From Lytechinus variegatus (Eukaryota; Echinodermata; Echinoidea; Temnopleuroida; Toxopneustidae): a stretch of 64,000 bases of DNA. A program made the translations under genes and the position numbers. Below, piece after piece: positions 37,251-48,439 of this stretch (position 1 is the stretch's first letter; each line of letters starts with the position of its first letter). The stretch spans positions 35,901,243 through 35,965,242 of the forward strand of contig NC_054743.1 of NCBI RefSeq assembly GCF_018143015.1, written 5' to 3'. The notes beneath the pieces were generated by a model, which was not told the origin of the DNA, ran no database searches, and saw only the letters and a program-made list of their open reading frames with translations.

Positions 37251-37639
37251 GTTCCCAATAATAGACCAAAGGATTGTTTCATGAAAATTGTCAGCACTAA
37301 CAAGTTGTCTTTCTCCGACAGTTACCATAGTAACAGTCGGAGGCCAGTCCCAGATATTACCGGTCACCTAGTAAACCAATAAAATGTCAAAGCTGTTTTG
37401 TTCGGGGTACGTTCGGAATATTATAGTAGTCCACTATTCTGCAGGGGATTCATTTGATTGCGGGACACTAAAGGGGATATAACCAGCAAAGTGCTACATA
37501 TAGTGGTACTACTACTGCGAGTAGTACTGGCCGTAACCATGGACCTACTACGAATAATAGTAATAGGTCCATGCCGTAACAGACCCATCACCGCCCCCAA
37601 ACTTCCCGGGAGATAATCGTGCAGCCGATGGTCAGACTC
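37251..37639. other. No gene; small hairpin
   Basis: CCATGGACCTACTA and its inverted match TAGTAATAGGTCCATG (about 37536-37574) form a short hairpin. Nothing else was recognised. Confidence 0.4.
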
Positions 37640-37860
37640 AAGTCAAGGGGAAGCAACTCCACTCCACTGCACAACGGAGATCGATCGATAATCGACACAA
37701 GGTGGAATCGCATGAAATATGACATTTTTTCCATATCCTGTGGGTAGATTTACAAAAACATCTCGTCCTTTCAGTGCAGATTTAATTTTATCGACTTGGA
37801 AATCTTTAAATCGGTCAATATTCATCATGTTAGAGGCATATTCAATGTTCTTTGATAATC
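37640..37860 (-). pseudogene. RecQ-like helicase exon fragment
   Basis: The minus strand reads NIEYASNMMNIDRFKDFQ, VDKIKSALKGRDVFVNLP and TGYGKNVIFHAIPPCVDY. This is the start of a RecQ-type DNA helicase: a Q-motif-like FKDFQ, then the Walker A motif normally written LPTGYGKS, here with Asn in place of the Ser that contacts nucleotide. After VDY the frame continues without similarity. An in-frame stop lies about 15 codons upstream of the first helicase-like residues. No further helicase motifs (DEVH, motif III and later) occur nearby. RecQ-like fragments are common as decayed genes or element cargo in such genomes. I read it as a remnant rather than a working exon, though a split gene extending leftwards cannot be excluded. 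Confidence 0.6.
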
Positions 37861-38144
37861 CGTCGTCACTCTCCGCCTAAAATGCGCGGGTCGCCATTCA
37901 AGACAATGTTCAAGATGAGCTCATTAATATTTAATATGACGTCATAACAGCCCGCGCTCTCTTTGGATGATTTCCACCGACCAGTTTTTGGTCGGAATAT
38001 TTGTAAAAAAAAAAAAGAAAGTCGATTAAATTCGGCTCAGATTCGGCCCTGTGTCGTGCCGGTCTCGCTGCGCTCTGCGCTTCTCTCTATCCGTTGCTTC
38101 GCCATGTTCGCTCGGAGAGCAGCCGACATGGCCTCGACAAGAGG

Positions 38145-38240
38145 CTTTCACCCTTCAGAATTCTGGATTAGTTCACTTCGCGAATCACTTTTTCCGATTA
38201 ACATCTCTTGTTTATTTCGTTGTGGTAGAGAATCACTGGT
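38145..38240 (+). pseudogene. 5'-leader remnant of the lectin-like family (unit 1)
   Basis: GTTCACTTCGCGAATCACTT, CGATTAACATCTCTTG and TTCGTTGTGGTAGAGAA align with the leader of exon 1 in A, B, C and D. Similarity stops at AATCACTGG, just before the start codon position, where a G run begins. A sister remnant at 53925-54015 stops at the same place. Confidence 0.6.
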
Positions 38241-38390
38241 GGATCCAGGGGGGGGGGGGCCAGCCGGCCCGTGTCGAGACAGAGACGGCGATCACGTGGC
38301 GATCACTGGGCCACGCTCGAGCGGTAACAGCTCCAGCGGATCAAGCTCCAGTGGTTCCAGCTGATGATTTCACATTTTTGTTCATTTCAG

Positions 38391-39430
38391 TATGGAAGGT
38401 TAAAAAGTGCCACCGAGATGCTGAGATAATTATCTCGGGAAGTCGACATCTTGATAGCATAAGATAAGATGACGAGATCCCAGATCTCATCATGTCAACA
38501 TCTTTTAGAAGAGATGATGAGATGACAAGATCCCGGATCTCATCATGTCAACATCTTTTAGAAGAGATGATGAGATGACAAGATCCCGGATCTCATCATG
38601 TTGACATCTTTTAGAAGAGATGATGAGATGACAAGATCCCGGATCTCGTCATGTCGTCATCTTTTAGAAGAGATGATGAGATGACAAGATCCCGGATCTC
38701 ATCTTGTCAACATCTTGTAGAATAGATGATGAGATGACAAGATCCAGGATCTCATCATGTCAACATCTTGTAGATGAGATGATCAGATGACAAGATCCGG
38801 AATCTCATCATGTCGACATCTTTTAGAAGAGATGATCAGATGACAAGATCCCGGATCTCGTCATGTCGACATCGTTTAGAAGAAATGGTCAAGTCAGATG
38901 ACAAGATCTTCGATCCATGATCATGTCATCTAATCATCTCTTCTTAAAGATGTAGACATGACGAGTTACGAGATCTTGTCATCTCATCATCTCTTCTAAA
39001 AGATGGTGACATGATAAGTTCCGGGATCTTGTCATCTCATCATCTCTTCTAAAAGATGTTGACATGATGAGATCCGGGATCTTGTCATCTCATCATCTCT
39101 TCGAAAAGATGTCAACATGATGAGATCCGGGATCTTGTCATCTCATCATCTCTTCTACAAGATGTCAACATGGTGAGATCCGGGATCTTGTCATCTCATC
39201 ATCTCTTCTTAAAGATGTTGACATGATGAGATCCAGGATCTTGTCATCTCATCATCTCTTCTTAAAGATGTTGACATGATGAGATTCGGGATCTTGTCAT
39301 CTCATCATCTCTTCTAAAAGATGTCGACATGATGAGATCTGGGATCTCGTCATCTTGTCTTTTGCTATCAAGATGTCGACTTCCCGAGATAATTATCTCA
39401 ACATCTCGGTGGCACTTTTAAGCTTCCATA
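38391..39430. mobile_element. Foldback element F1 with 53-bp monomers
   Basis: Ends TATGGAAGGTTAAAAAGTGC and its inverted match ending CTTCCATA; (A)TTTCAG flanks both sides (38384-38390, 39430-39436). Just inside lies AGATAATTATCTCGGGAAGT, inverted at 39380-39400. Each arm is an array of 53-bp monomers (GATGACAAGATCCCGGATCT, CATCATGTCAACATC, TTTTAGAAGAGATGATGA; starts at 38521 and 38574). The two arms meet near 38910. The whole 1040 bases can form one long hairpin. No transposase. Confidence 0.85.
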
Positions 39431-39912
39431 TTTCAGCGTTTTGGGATAGCATGTATAGTCTGAGCATGATAAAAAAAAACACACTACCCAAATGAGTGCA
39501 CGAGCTAGAACCGCAGGCATACTGGCTGTATACTGACCAAATCCGATATTGACAATTCAAATAAAAAAAAATAATGAAATTAAAATAAATAACAAAAAGA
39601 AAAAAACACAAATATTGAAATGTTTTTGTTTTTCAATTTTTGGGAATAAAGAGTTTTCGATTCGAAAGATGAAAAGTAAGGGTAGATTTCGAAAAAAATA
39701 ATCTGCGCATGCACATTTATTTTCATATAAATACATGCATTTTCTTTGGATTGATTGCTCGTTGACTCAAAGACTCAAAGCTTTAGATCAAATGGCTTAA
39801 ATAATAAACAAGTATAGGAACCTACTTTGTTTTCTTCTTAAGACTTACCTACCAAAGTAATTTTACCACGATAATTTGTTATCCAGAGGAATTATAAAAA
39901 AGCCTCCTAAAT
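39431..39912. other. AT-rich spacer between two foldback elements
   Basis: No feature recognised apart from the target duplication copy at its start. Confidence 0.4.
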
Positions 39913-40803
39913 CACGATGACCTAAAACGTGCATAGTATGGAAGCTTAAAAGTGCCACCCAGTTGTTCAGAAAATCATCTTGTCATGTCTTCATCCTGTG
40001 GGAGAGATGATCCGATGACAAGATGTTGTATCTTCATGTCTACATCCTATAGAAGAGATCCGATGATAAGATCTTGGATCTTGCCATGTCTACATCCTAA
40101 AGAAGCGATGATCAGATGATAAGATCTATCTCGTCATGTCTACATCCTATAGAAGAGACGATCCGATGATAAGATCTTGGATCTCGTAATGTCTACATCA
40201 TGTAGAAGAGATGATCAGATGATAAGATCTTGGATCTATAGTCATGTTTACATCCTGTGGGAGAGATGACCCGATGATAATATCTTATATCTCGTCATGT
40301 CTACATTCTATACAAGAGACGATCCGATGATAAGATCTTGGATCTCGTAATGTCTACATCCTGTAGAAGAGATGATCAGATGATAAGATCTTGGATCTAG
40401 TCATGTCATCCCGTGGGAGAAATGATCCGATGATAAGATCTTGGATCGTGCATGTCATGTCTATAGAAGAGATGATCAGATGATAAGATCTTGGATCTCG
40501 TCATGTCTATATCCTATAGAAGAGATGATCCGAAAAGATCTTGGATCCGAGATCTTGTCATCTCACCATCTCTTCCACAGGAGCTCGACATGACTAGATC
40601 CGAGATCTAGTCATCTGATCAGGAGCTCGACATGACTAGATCCGAGATCTAGTCATCTGATCAGGCTGTTGACATGACCAAATCCAAGGTCTTGTCATCA
40701 GATAATCTCTCCCACAGGATGTAGACATGACAAGATGATTATCTGAACAAAATTATGTGTGGCACTTTTAAGCTTCCATACTTGCACGTTTTAGGCCATC
40801 GTG
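39913..40803. mobile_element. Foldback element F2
   Basis: The long TIR runs from CACGATGACCTAAAACGTGC through TATGGAAGCTTAAAAGTGCC at the left and is inverted at GGCACTTTTAAGCTTCCATA..GCACGTTTTAGGCCATCGTG at the right. Arms are ~53-bp monomers of the form GATGATAAGATCTTGGATCT, CGTCATGTCTACATCCT, ATAGAAGAGATGATC. The left arm is much longer than the right (turn near 40550). Confidence 0.8.
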
Positions 40804-41488
40804 AATTAGATGGCTTCAGTCGTTTTGACATTCCATTCGCGTTCCGCGCCTACTGCGAGAAATACAGGAAAAAAAGAAGATCTCTGCAGGAATCAACATG
40901 AGATCGAGCCTTAGGCGTAGTCAACATCTTCATTGGATAACAAGTGATTTATGTGCACGGGGGTCTCACTCTCATTAAATGACTGGACGTAGGAGTGACG
41001 ACTGCATGGGGCCAACTGCTGCAAGCACTAAATGTATGATGTGTGTTGATATTTTGTTGTCGTTGGTACAGTTTGGAGGAGAGATGAGCTTACTGTCGGT
41101 CGAAGTCGGTACAAATTACGTACTCTATTTTGCTTTTCATGCCAACGAGATTTAGGGGGATTAAAAAAAAATAATTTAGGCGTTTTAACACTATTTGCAT
41201 TTCGCGCCTACTGGTAAAAACACTCCCTTTTCTTTGCCGCCGATGCTGTCCACCGTCCAATGGCAATGAGCCCCCCCCCCCCTCCGCAGTCACACTGGAG
41301 AATATTCGTATGGTCATCTTCGTCATCTTTCTGTTTCTGGATCATTCTGCTCGAAATACTTTGTGCTCTCACATAGCACTCAATAAATGAAATGAATTAA
41401 AAGGTTTTTTTTTATTGTCTAGAAAATTAAAAGACATATTTCGACGCTAAATGTGGAGCAGAGTTCAAATGCATACGCCCCATTTATA
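40804..41488. other. No gene; repeated TTCGCGCCTACTG word
   Basis: CGTTTTGACA..TTCCGCGCCTACTGCGAGAA (about 40824) recurs as CGTTTTAACA..TTTCGCGCCTACTGGTAAAA (about 41178). A C run lies near 41272. Neither was identified. Confidence 0.4.
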
Positions 41489-41830
41489 TGGGTTTAGAAT
41501 ACAGTTACGACCTTTCGGTAGAGACGAGGGTTACACCTTCACATAATTTTTGACCTTGGGGAGTTGATCTAGTGTGGGCTGACCTATTATTTTAATCAAA
41601 CGTCTATATACACACAAAAAAAATCTAAAGAAATCGACCGTTCCTCCAAGGCCGGCGTCTGCATGGTCTGGCTAACAAAAGAACAGATGCTATTTAGGTT
41701 CAGGTAATTATGTCGAAGCCCTATACCTCTAATATTATATCTAATCATTTCGGACGGATTCCAGATCATTTTGCTTCGGATCAGTCTTGCGATCGACATC
41801 TTCATTCATCTCGCTGAGGCAGACAACAAC
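41489..41830 (+). promoter_or_regulatory. Conserved 5' region of gene C
   Basis: Counterpart of 24727-25072, with scattered substitutions and small indels. The frame upstream of the ATG stays open back to 41771, but the matching frame in A is not preserved as coding, so it is treated as leader. Confidence 0.5.
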
Positions 41831-42045
41831 ATGACGTGGCAAGTAGCAATCGCTCTCCTGCTGGTGGGAGTTGGTGTCGTCTCTGCATCTCTCGGTGACC
41901 AAAACTTCCCTGGGTGTTGGCTGAAATGGACCAGCGATCGCCCCCGACCCGCCTGTGACTGCAGTAAAGCATCGGGTAGAGACTCGTGGGTTTATGGTGC
42001 AGATGGCTCCTTGACGTGCTGGGGTAACCCAGGAATGGTGTACAA
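41831..42045 (+). CDS. Gene C exon 1: signal peptide and N-terminal segment
   Basis: Same length, start, donor (GTAAGTG) and phase as exon 1 of gene A. The signal peptide is identical through VVSAS. The mature part differs at seven positions (for example Glu to Asp and Phe to Ser), while all four cysteines and the SDRPRPACDCSK block are unchanged. It joins 45860 across a 3.8-kb intron, giving a second 202-residue secreted protein. The intron keeps a clean copy of the MITE that is interrupted in gene A. Confidence 0.75.
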
Positions 42046-42460
42046 GTAAGTGTTGTCTTTACACATTTTTGTCAACAAAATTCAACGCTATATGTAGAGT
42101 GCGTATCAATAAAAACTTGACGTTTTGGGGGGAAAGATGTCAAAATCATGCTCCTTAACATTAAATATATTTCCTATTTATTCATAATGTCCATTTCTCT
42201 GTTTTGTTTCTACTACTGCGTTCAAAATAATATAGGCCTACAATACATGATATCAAATGTGCTTAAATAATTATGTAATATACAAAATATTTATTCATAT
42301 TGATAAATATTTATATTTATATATTGAATATTTATTTATTAAATAATCCTTTAAATATTTATTTATATTCATATTATTAATATAGTCATAATGAATACAA
42401 CATATAACGATGTTAGCATAAACTTCACTTACTAATAACAAAAAAGACATATTAATTAAA

Positions 42461-42903
42461 GGGGAAGTACACCCTAACGAAAAGTGTGTTGTAAAAATAG
42501 AAGAAAAATAATATTACAAAAATATTCGTAAAGGTTTGAGGACAATCCAATAAAAGATTAAGGGAGTTATTAAAACTTCATTTTTTGATGTCATAAACGA
42601 GCATCTGCCCCATATGTCATAATGCATAGATTTCAGTGTTCAATGGTTCATGATGACCTTATGGATTTTTCTTTTCTTTTTGTGAATCGATTTGTGTATT
42701 AATATACTAAATGTATGATAAAAAACATTTTCAATTTTCTTTACCATACAATATGTAGGAAAGCTGCTCGCATTATGACGACACAAATCAAATGATTAAA
42801 ATTCCAATAACTGTTTTGTTCTTTGATTTTTCCTCAAACCTTCGTCAATATTTGATATAATTTTTACAATAAGTTTTTGTCAGGGTGAGCCTCCTCTTTA
42901 ATT
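42461..42903. mobile_element. Uninterrupted GGAAGTTCACCCTGAC-type MITE
   Basis: Left AAAGGGGAAGTACACCCTAAC, right CAGGGTGAGCCTCCTCTTT, both bordered by TTAATTAA-like sequence. (The left arm, 42461-42481, has 21 bases; key words GGGGAAGT and CACCCTAAC.) About 440 bases, non-coding. TTAA borders suggest a piggyBac-type partner, as inference. Confidence 0.65.
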
Positions 42904-43389
42904 AACACAGGAGACCATGAAAAACCTAAGAAAACTAATAGGGGGGACACAATATCAAATGCCCCCATGCCCCTACTATTTTGTTCACATCATTCACACT
43001 CGAAATAATACGTATACTTTGAACTGAATGACCTTACATGTTGGGTGATAACCTTTCTTTTTTTTTTTTTGCTTGTCCTTTTTATACCCACTATTTAATA
43101 TAACCCCTGCTATAATGATAATAACAATTAAAACAATTATTGAAGGGCGCTTAATAAGGGTCATTTTAGCGCTCAGCTTTCTGTCTATCTACTATAAATT
43201 ACAGGAAAAATAAAAATGTAGTCTTATCAAATTCATTTTTTAAAGAAACAAACGGAACAAAACTAAGATGTGCACCCCCGTATACACCAACCCACAACTG
43301 ATATCTAGAGATAAAAAGAGGGCCTTAGCAAGGTCTTAAAGTAGTTTTGTCTTGTTCTGAGAGTTATCTTGTTTTTGTTTTTTTTTGTT

Positions 43390-43444
<55 letters not shown>

Positions 43445-44189
43445 GCAAGTCTCCGTAGGCAAATAGCAACCATTGCGTCTTCCCCCCCCCCCCCTCTCTC
43501 TCCTTCTTTTCCTTTAGGGAGATTCACATTATACAAGCTATGCTTTTTAGTGAATCTCCCATTTCCACAGATACCCTTTTTTCTATTTAAATTATAAATT
43601 ATAATTTGTCTACCAAATGCACCATATATTTTTTGTATATATCTTTAAATGTTAATTATCATGGATGTTTTTGAATATGATTATAATGTTAATGATTTGT
43701 ATCGTAAACATTTGTTATAAAGTATGAAAACAATTTGTATCGATTTCTGTTGGAAATAAATCTAAATCTGAATCTGAATCTGAAGTGATCCAGGGAGTTG
43801 GCATTATGGATGTAAGATTGGATTTGATCACCGTAACTATTTTGTTCGGAGTCCGAGAGTGAGCTGCAAGGTTGTTGAAGAACGAAGTGGTCTGAGTGAG
43901 CTAGGAGAGCGGAGAGAGTTGAGGTTAGAGAGATATTCAGGAGCTAGGCCACTAATGATTTGATACGTCATGAAAAGAACGTTTTAAATGATGCACTGAT
44001 GTATTCGAAGCTAATAAAGATATTCCAGAATTGGTGTAATATAGGTGAAGATTTTCTTAAAAGAGTAACAAGACTTGCAGCGGTATTTTGAATGCTTTGT
44101 AGTGGGCGTAAATAAGGACTTTTCGCAAATGCCAAGGGAAAACTCCATGCAACGCGTCGATTCCATTGAAAATGTAAGTAAATTACAAT
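42904..44189. other. Intron sequence of gene C; (TA)n tract
   Basis: A TA microsatellite lies at about 43397-43441 and a C run near 43482. GGGAGATTCACATTATAC..AGTGAATCTCCC (43517-43560) is a small hairpin. No coding sequence. Confidence 0.45.
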
Positions 44190-44372
44190 GAGGAGCTGAG
44201 AGGCTTTTGTCGAAAGTTGGTGGACTGGGACAGCAGATCATCCGAAGATTTGCACCGGACGTACAATTGTAAATGTGTCGTTGCCCAGAGTCAAGAGATT
44301 TCGATGCGTTCCTGGTCCACCACTTTGGACAAAAGCCTCTCGCTCTCCATTGTGATTCACTTGCATTTTCAA
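44190..44372. repeat. Hairpin MITE of AGAGGCTTTTGTC words (unit 2)
   Basis: GAGAGGCTTTTGTCGAAAG..TGGTGGAC is inverted at GTCCACCACTTTGGACAAAAGCCTCTC (44308-44334; key words CCACCA and CAAAAGCCTCTC). The loop carries CATCCGAAGATTTGCACCGG. The same element, in inverted context, is at 59745-59916. Confidence 0.7.
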
Positions 44373-45145
44373 AGGAATTGGTGCGTTGTAGAGATTGCCC
44401 CCAAAGTAAATGCGAAAAGTCCGAAATGTTGGAATGGGATTCCAGGAAGATCAGAATTGCAGTAATCAAGGGGGGGGGGGGTGCAAAAGCATGGCCAAGT
44501 TGTGGTAGTATGGTCGAGTAGCCTCCTCATTTTTCTAATCTTGAATGCAGACTTACATCACCCCAAGATCCCTTACCAACTTACTTCAGATCAAAGGCTT
44601 GATATTAGTGCTACTTGCTATAACTATAACATTTAAAGGATTTTTTTAGTTTTTTGAGTAAATATAGTAAAATAAAGTTTGTGAAGCTACAGTGTCACAA
44701 CACTGGAAAGCAGTAGTGTTTTGGACGGACGAAATGTTCAATCTCTAGGTTGAGGTTGAAGTTGGAGTTATTATTATTGTTATTATGTTAAATTGGCTTA
44801 TTACTAGTAACTTTTAGATTGCTATAACGTCACTACATTATTTTAATTTGAATCGTTTTTAGTTCAAATGGAAACTTGCAATAGACGCAAATCAGGATTT
44901 CAGTATTCATACCTGTTTGATGGTTGAGACTTTCATGGTTGTAACGTTTATATAAAATGCTTTTACATGTTTTCCCCCGAAAATCATTATGCGCCGGGCT
45001 TAAAAAAACGCACGATTCAGTGACAACCGGTTTTTGAAATAAGCGTCCATTGGGCCAGGACTAGGACCGGGGACTAGGACAAGGAATATTGTAATATTGA
45101 AAAGGCACTTATTCCGCAATGCGTTCTGTATCTGCCATTGCGAAA

Positions 45146-45840
45146 CTCTTCATGGGAAAAGGTAGTGAACAATGGCTGCATTACTAACGTTCGTAAGGGG
45201 GGGGGGGGATAAGTGCTCCCTGACGGAGAAAAGAGTAAAAGCTGGAAAGAGGAAAATAAATAAGTATAGTACATATAACTATTCTTGCTTCTCTTCGTCC
45301 TTTTCTCCCATTCTCCCTTTTATTTCTCCCATTCTCCCTTTTAACTCTTCATGGGGAAAGGTAGTGAACAATGGCTGCATTACTAACGTCCGTAAGGGAG
45401 GGGATGAGTGCTCCCTGACGGAGAAAAGAGTAAAAGCTGGAAAGAGGAAAATAAGTATATTCTTGCTTCTCTTCGTCCTTTTCTCCCTTTTAACTCTTCA
45501 TGGGGAAAGGTAGTGAACAATGGCTGCATTACTAACGTCCGTAAGGGAGGGAATGAGTGCTCCCTGATGGAGAAATGAGTAAAAGCTGGAAAGACCCAAC
45601 AAAATAGAGTACATATAACTATTCTTGCTTCTCTTCGTCCTTTTCTCCCATTCTCCCTTTTAACTCTTCATGGGGAAAAGGTAGTGAACAATGGCTGCAT
45701 TACTAACGTCCGTAAGGGAGGGGATGAGTGCTCCCTGGCCGAGAAATGAGTAAAAGCTGGAAAGAGCCAACAAAATATAGTACATTATAACTATTCTTGC
45801 TTCTCTCATTCTCCCTTTTATTCTCTCTATTTCTCTCATT
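45146..45840 (+). repeat. Intronic tandem repeat, four copies, before exon 2 of gene C
   Basis: Copies start near 45146, 45343, 45490 and 45661. Each reads ACTCTTCATGGG, GTAGTGAACAATGGCTGCAT, TACTAACG..CGTAAGGG, GTGCTCCCTGA, GAGTAAAAGCTGGAAAGA, then a TTCTTGCTTCTCT..CTCCCTTTT pyrimidine tract. Genes A (30580-30740) and E have one copy each. The last pyrimidine tract serves as the acceptor tract of exon 2, so each copy carries a potential acceptor region. Confidence 0.8.
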
Positions 45841-45859
45841 TTCGTCACGACGTTTACAG

Positions 45860-46253
45860 ATTCAACCCAGAGTTACAGACACGTTCTGAAGCCTCGAAGG
45901 GCTGCAACAACTGGGATGAAGCTGTGTGCGAGGGCGAATACTTGGGTGGAGTAGACCAAGGGCTATGGAGAACCGGTTTGCTGAACATCCAATTTGAAAA
46001 CGAATTGGAAGGGGGTGTCATACCTGCCCTCGAGAAAGCCTGCATCACTCCAAAAACAAACGGGTACGTGTGGTTCTGGGTCCGCAGGATCGACTACGGC
46101 AAAGTGTCCTTCGTTGATGGGTCAAGTACCAAACAAAGCGGCGAATGCTTGGCTATCAGGGTCGGTAACGATGGTAGAATCTACGGCCGGTATTTCAGTT
46201 GCAGTGAGAAGCTACCATCCTTCATTAGGATCACACCAGTACAAAGTCACTAG
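45860..46253 (+). CDS. Gene C exon 2: divergent C-type-lectin-like domain
   Basis: Acceptor TTTACAG then 394 bases, the same length as in genes A and E, with no indel. Relative to A, changes cluster in EYLGGVDQG, ITPK, WVRRID, VSFVDG, KQSG and CSEK. The cysteines (SKGC, AVCEG, KACIT, GECLA, YFSC), the WFW, DGSS and LPSFIRI blocks, and the C-terminal TPVQSH are fixed. Clustering of replacements in probable surface loops, while the scaffold is constant, is what a recognition protein would show, but that is inference. Downstream, ATTAAA of gene A is mutated, so the polyadenylation site may differ. Confidence 0.7.
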
Positions 46254-47074
46254 AGGAACCTATCTGAAAATGAAAGGCGATTGCCTTGACCAACCATAGA
46301 CACTCTTTCTCAATTCGAAGTAAAGTGTTATGCGAATGAATTCTCCAGGTCTTAGTTAGCACAGGGTCTTCCAAAAAGCAATATACAAGATTAACGTATA
46401 TACATTCACCATGTCGGCCTCTGTTAATGTTACTGTCGTTTATCATGTTAAGGCTAAACTAATTACAGAAAAACTGATAAATGGGCATCACGAGTTCATC
46501 CAAAAAATGACGGGCAAACATTCATGACATTGGTCTATACGAAAGTCTGAATAAGAATCGATTTGACCTTTGCTATTTTGTACAGCCTGATTTTTGTGTG
46601 GCATCTAATTCCGGGAGTAATATATCATTTAATTAGGGACTGAGATTTAGTTCATTTCAAATACGAACATTGCATTCCCGAATAAAGAGCTGTTGAAAAC
46701 ATGACAAAAAAAATCCCCCCGTGTTATAAAATAGTACACGACACTAGTTTGACCGCCATTCATAACTATAGTAGAAATAAAGATATTTCATGTTATTTTT
46801 CATGTTTTCTTGTTGTATTTTGAATGTACAATAATTATAAACAATCAGATTTCACGGTTCATGTAACATACTGTTATGATCAGCCAACGAGAGAAGTAAT
46901 AAAACGGTTGGACACATATAACTGTATCTTTAAACTTTGTTTCTGTACATGTCTGCTGGGTGTTCTGAATGAGTTTGTTTTGTATCTTAAAGGGGAATAA
47001 AACCTTTGGAACATGCAGACCTTTGTGGAAACAGAAAAATCAAAGAATAAGACAAAGAAATTTTGAGAAAAATC

Positions 47075-47738
47075 GGACAAATGATGAGAAAGTTGAAATT
47101 GAAAAGGTTTTATTCAAAATCATTGCACGTAGCAGCCAAAAGGCTGAATTGTGTACATCTTACAGGTATATACATGTATAAATAGATGATTTAAAAACAT
47201 CAAAGCTTGAAATGATTAAGAGAATATAATGCAACTTAACAAAAGAACAAATAGAAGACTAAAAGGTGGTGGTGGTGGAAGAATGCTTATTGACAAACAT
47301 CGCCACTCAAATTCAAACAATAAAAACATACATTTAAACATAAAGTTACGAGCATTTGAATATTGCGATCACAAATGCTATGGAGATCCTCCCGTTGTCA
47401 ATGCGACAAAGATGTGTGATGTCACATGGCACTTTCCCGTTGGTGGACTATAAAATACCCCAACATTACTCTTTTTAGCTCTTTCTTATGGTGATACAAA
47501 CTCTTTATCCGTAATGAATTTTTTGAAAATTTGTATAACATGCCCTCCTATAGAAATAATACATGATTTACTGTTAGATGTGATAAAAACAGGCAGTTTA
47601 AATGAAATATACTACAAAAGTACTGGGATAGTTGTTCACAAGTGACATCACACATCTTTGTCGCATTGCTAGTGGGAGGATATCCATAGCATTAGTGATC
47701 ACAATATTCAAATGCTCATAAACTTCTCATTATTTGTC
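47075..47738. mobile_element. Palindromic MITE downstream of gene C, split by a 253-bp insertion
   Basis: Same element as 31996-32322. Here the left arm is interrupted at 47094: AAAGTT occurs at 47089-47094 and again at 47342-47347, bracketing an insert absent from A. The insert contains AAGGTTTTATTCAAAATCAT and GGTGGTGGTGG and is not identified. Confidence 0.7.
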
Positions 47739-48059
47739 AATTTTTCAAGCTTTCGTTGATCTGTTTCTTTGATTTTTTATGTTTTCACACAAGCTTTCTT
47801 GTTCCAAAGGTTTTATTTTCCTTAAGGTTTGTTGTAAGGCCTGCTGTGTGAGTCTGCCCTGTTTATGAAGTCATATATGATGACTTGTCGTCAGAGACAA
47901 TGGTTCACATTTTGACCTTCGAGCTTGGAGATGATTTTAATCACGCGGTTCACACGATTCTTCCTGTGACCAACATGAAAAAAAAAACAACAGACACTTG
48001 TGCCCAACGATCCTATTACCATGAAGGTGTTTCCCAAATATTATATGTATTCGTCTAGG

Positions 48060-48330
48060 GGCAACTCTCGATCATTTTGCTTCGAACAGTCTTCCGATCA
48101 AAATCTTTGTTCATCTCGCTGTGGTAGACAATGACATGACGTGGCGAGTAGCAATCGCTCTCCTGCTGGTGGGAGTTGGTGTCGTCTCTGTGCAAGACAC
48201 TACAATCTATGATCCTGAAATGTACCAGCAATCACCGCCAACCCGCCTGTGACTGGAGTAAAGAATTCGGTAGGCTTTATGGCGAAGATGGCTTCTTGAC
48301 GTGCAGGGGTAATACGGTCGCGCCCGGGGG
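48060..48330 (+). pseudogene. Pseudo-exon D: broken first exon of the lectin-like family
   Basis: Closest to pseudo-exon B (shared VQDTTIYDP after the signal region). It keeps the ATG (48136) and the signal peptide MTWRVAIALLLVGVGVVSV, but a small deletion after IYDPE shifts the frame (EMYQQSPPTRL then stop). It ends in the same G run and GGCTACTCGAATTATAAT junction as B, without a splice donor. As it stands it could encode only a ~38-residue secreted peptide. Confidence 0.8.
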
Positions 48331-48439
48331 GGGGGGCTACTCGAATTATAATGTAACATGATGCTATGTGCCACACATTATCCTATGTTCCATCTCAAGT
48401 AGATATGAAAGTGTTGAGACGATAAATTGATTTTTTTTT

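Larger units (their letters stand above)
24727..40803 (+). repeat. Segmental duplication unit 1
   Basis: Contains, in order, gene A, pseudo-exon B, the ~200-bp repeat block, a GCGAGC-element tail, a 5'-leader remnant and two foldback elements. The same order recurs in 41489-54698. Shared junctions, such as the G-run truncation of pseudo-exons B and D and the MITE at 36476 and 49845, show that the units were copied together rather than assembled twice. Boundaries are approximate. Confidence 0.7.

Noticed and set aside
41771..41830. In-frame upstream extension of gene C to a TTG codon
   Set aside because: The signal peptide starts at the ATG at 41831, and the upstream part matches untranslated leader in the other copies.
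44011..44469. 152-codon minus-strand frame
   Set aside because: It spans a hairpin MITE; the inverted paralogue at 59745-60060 does not keep the frame.
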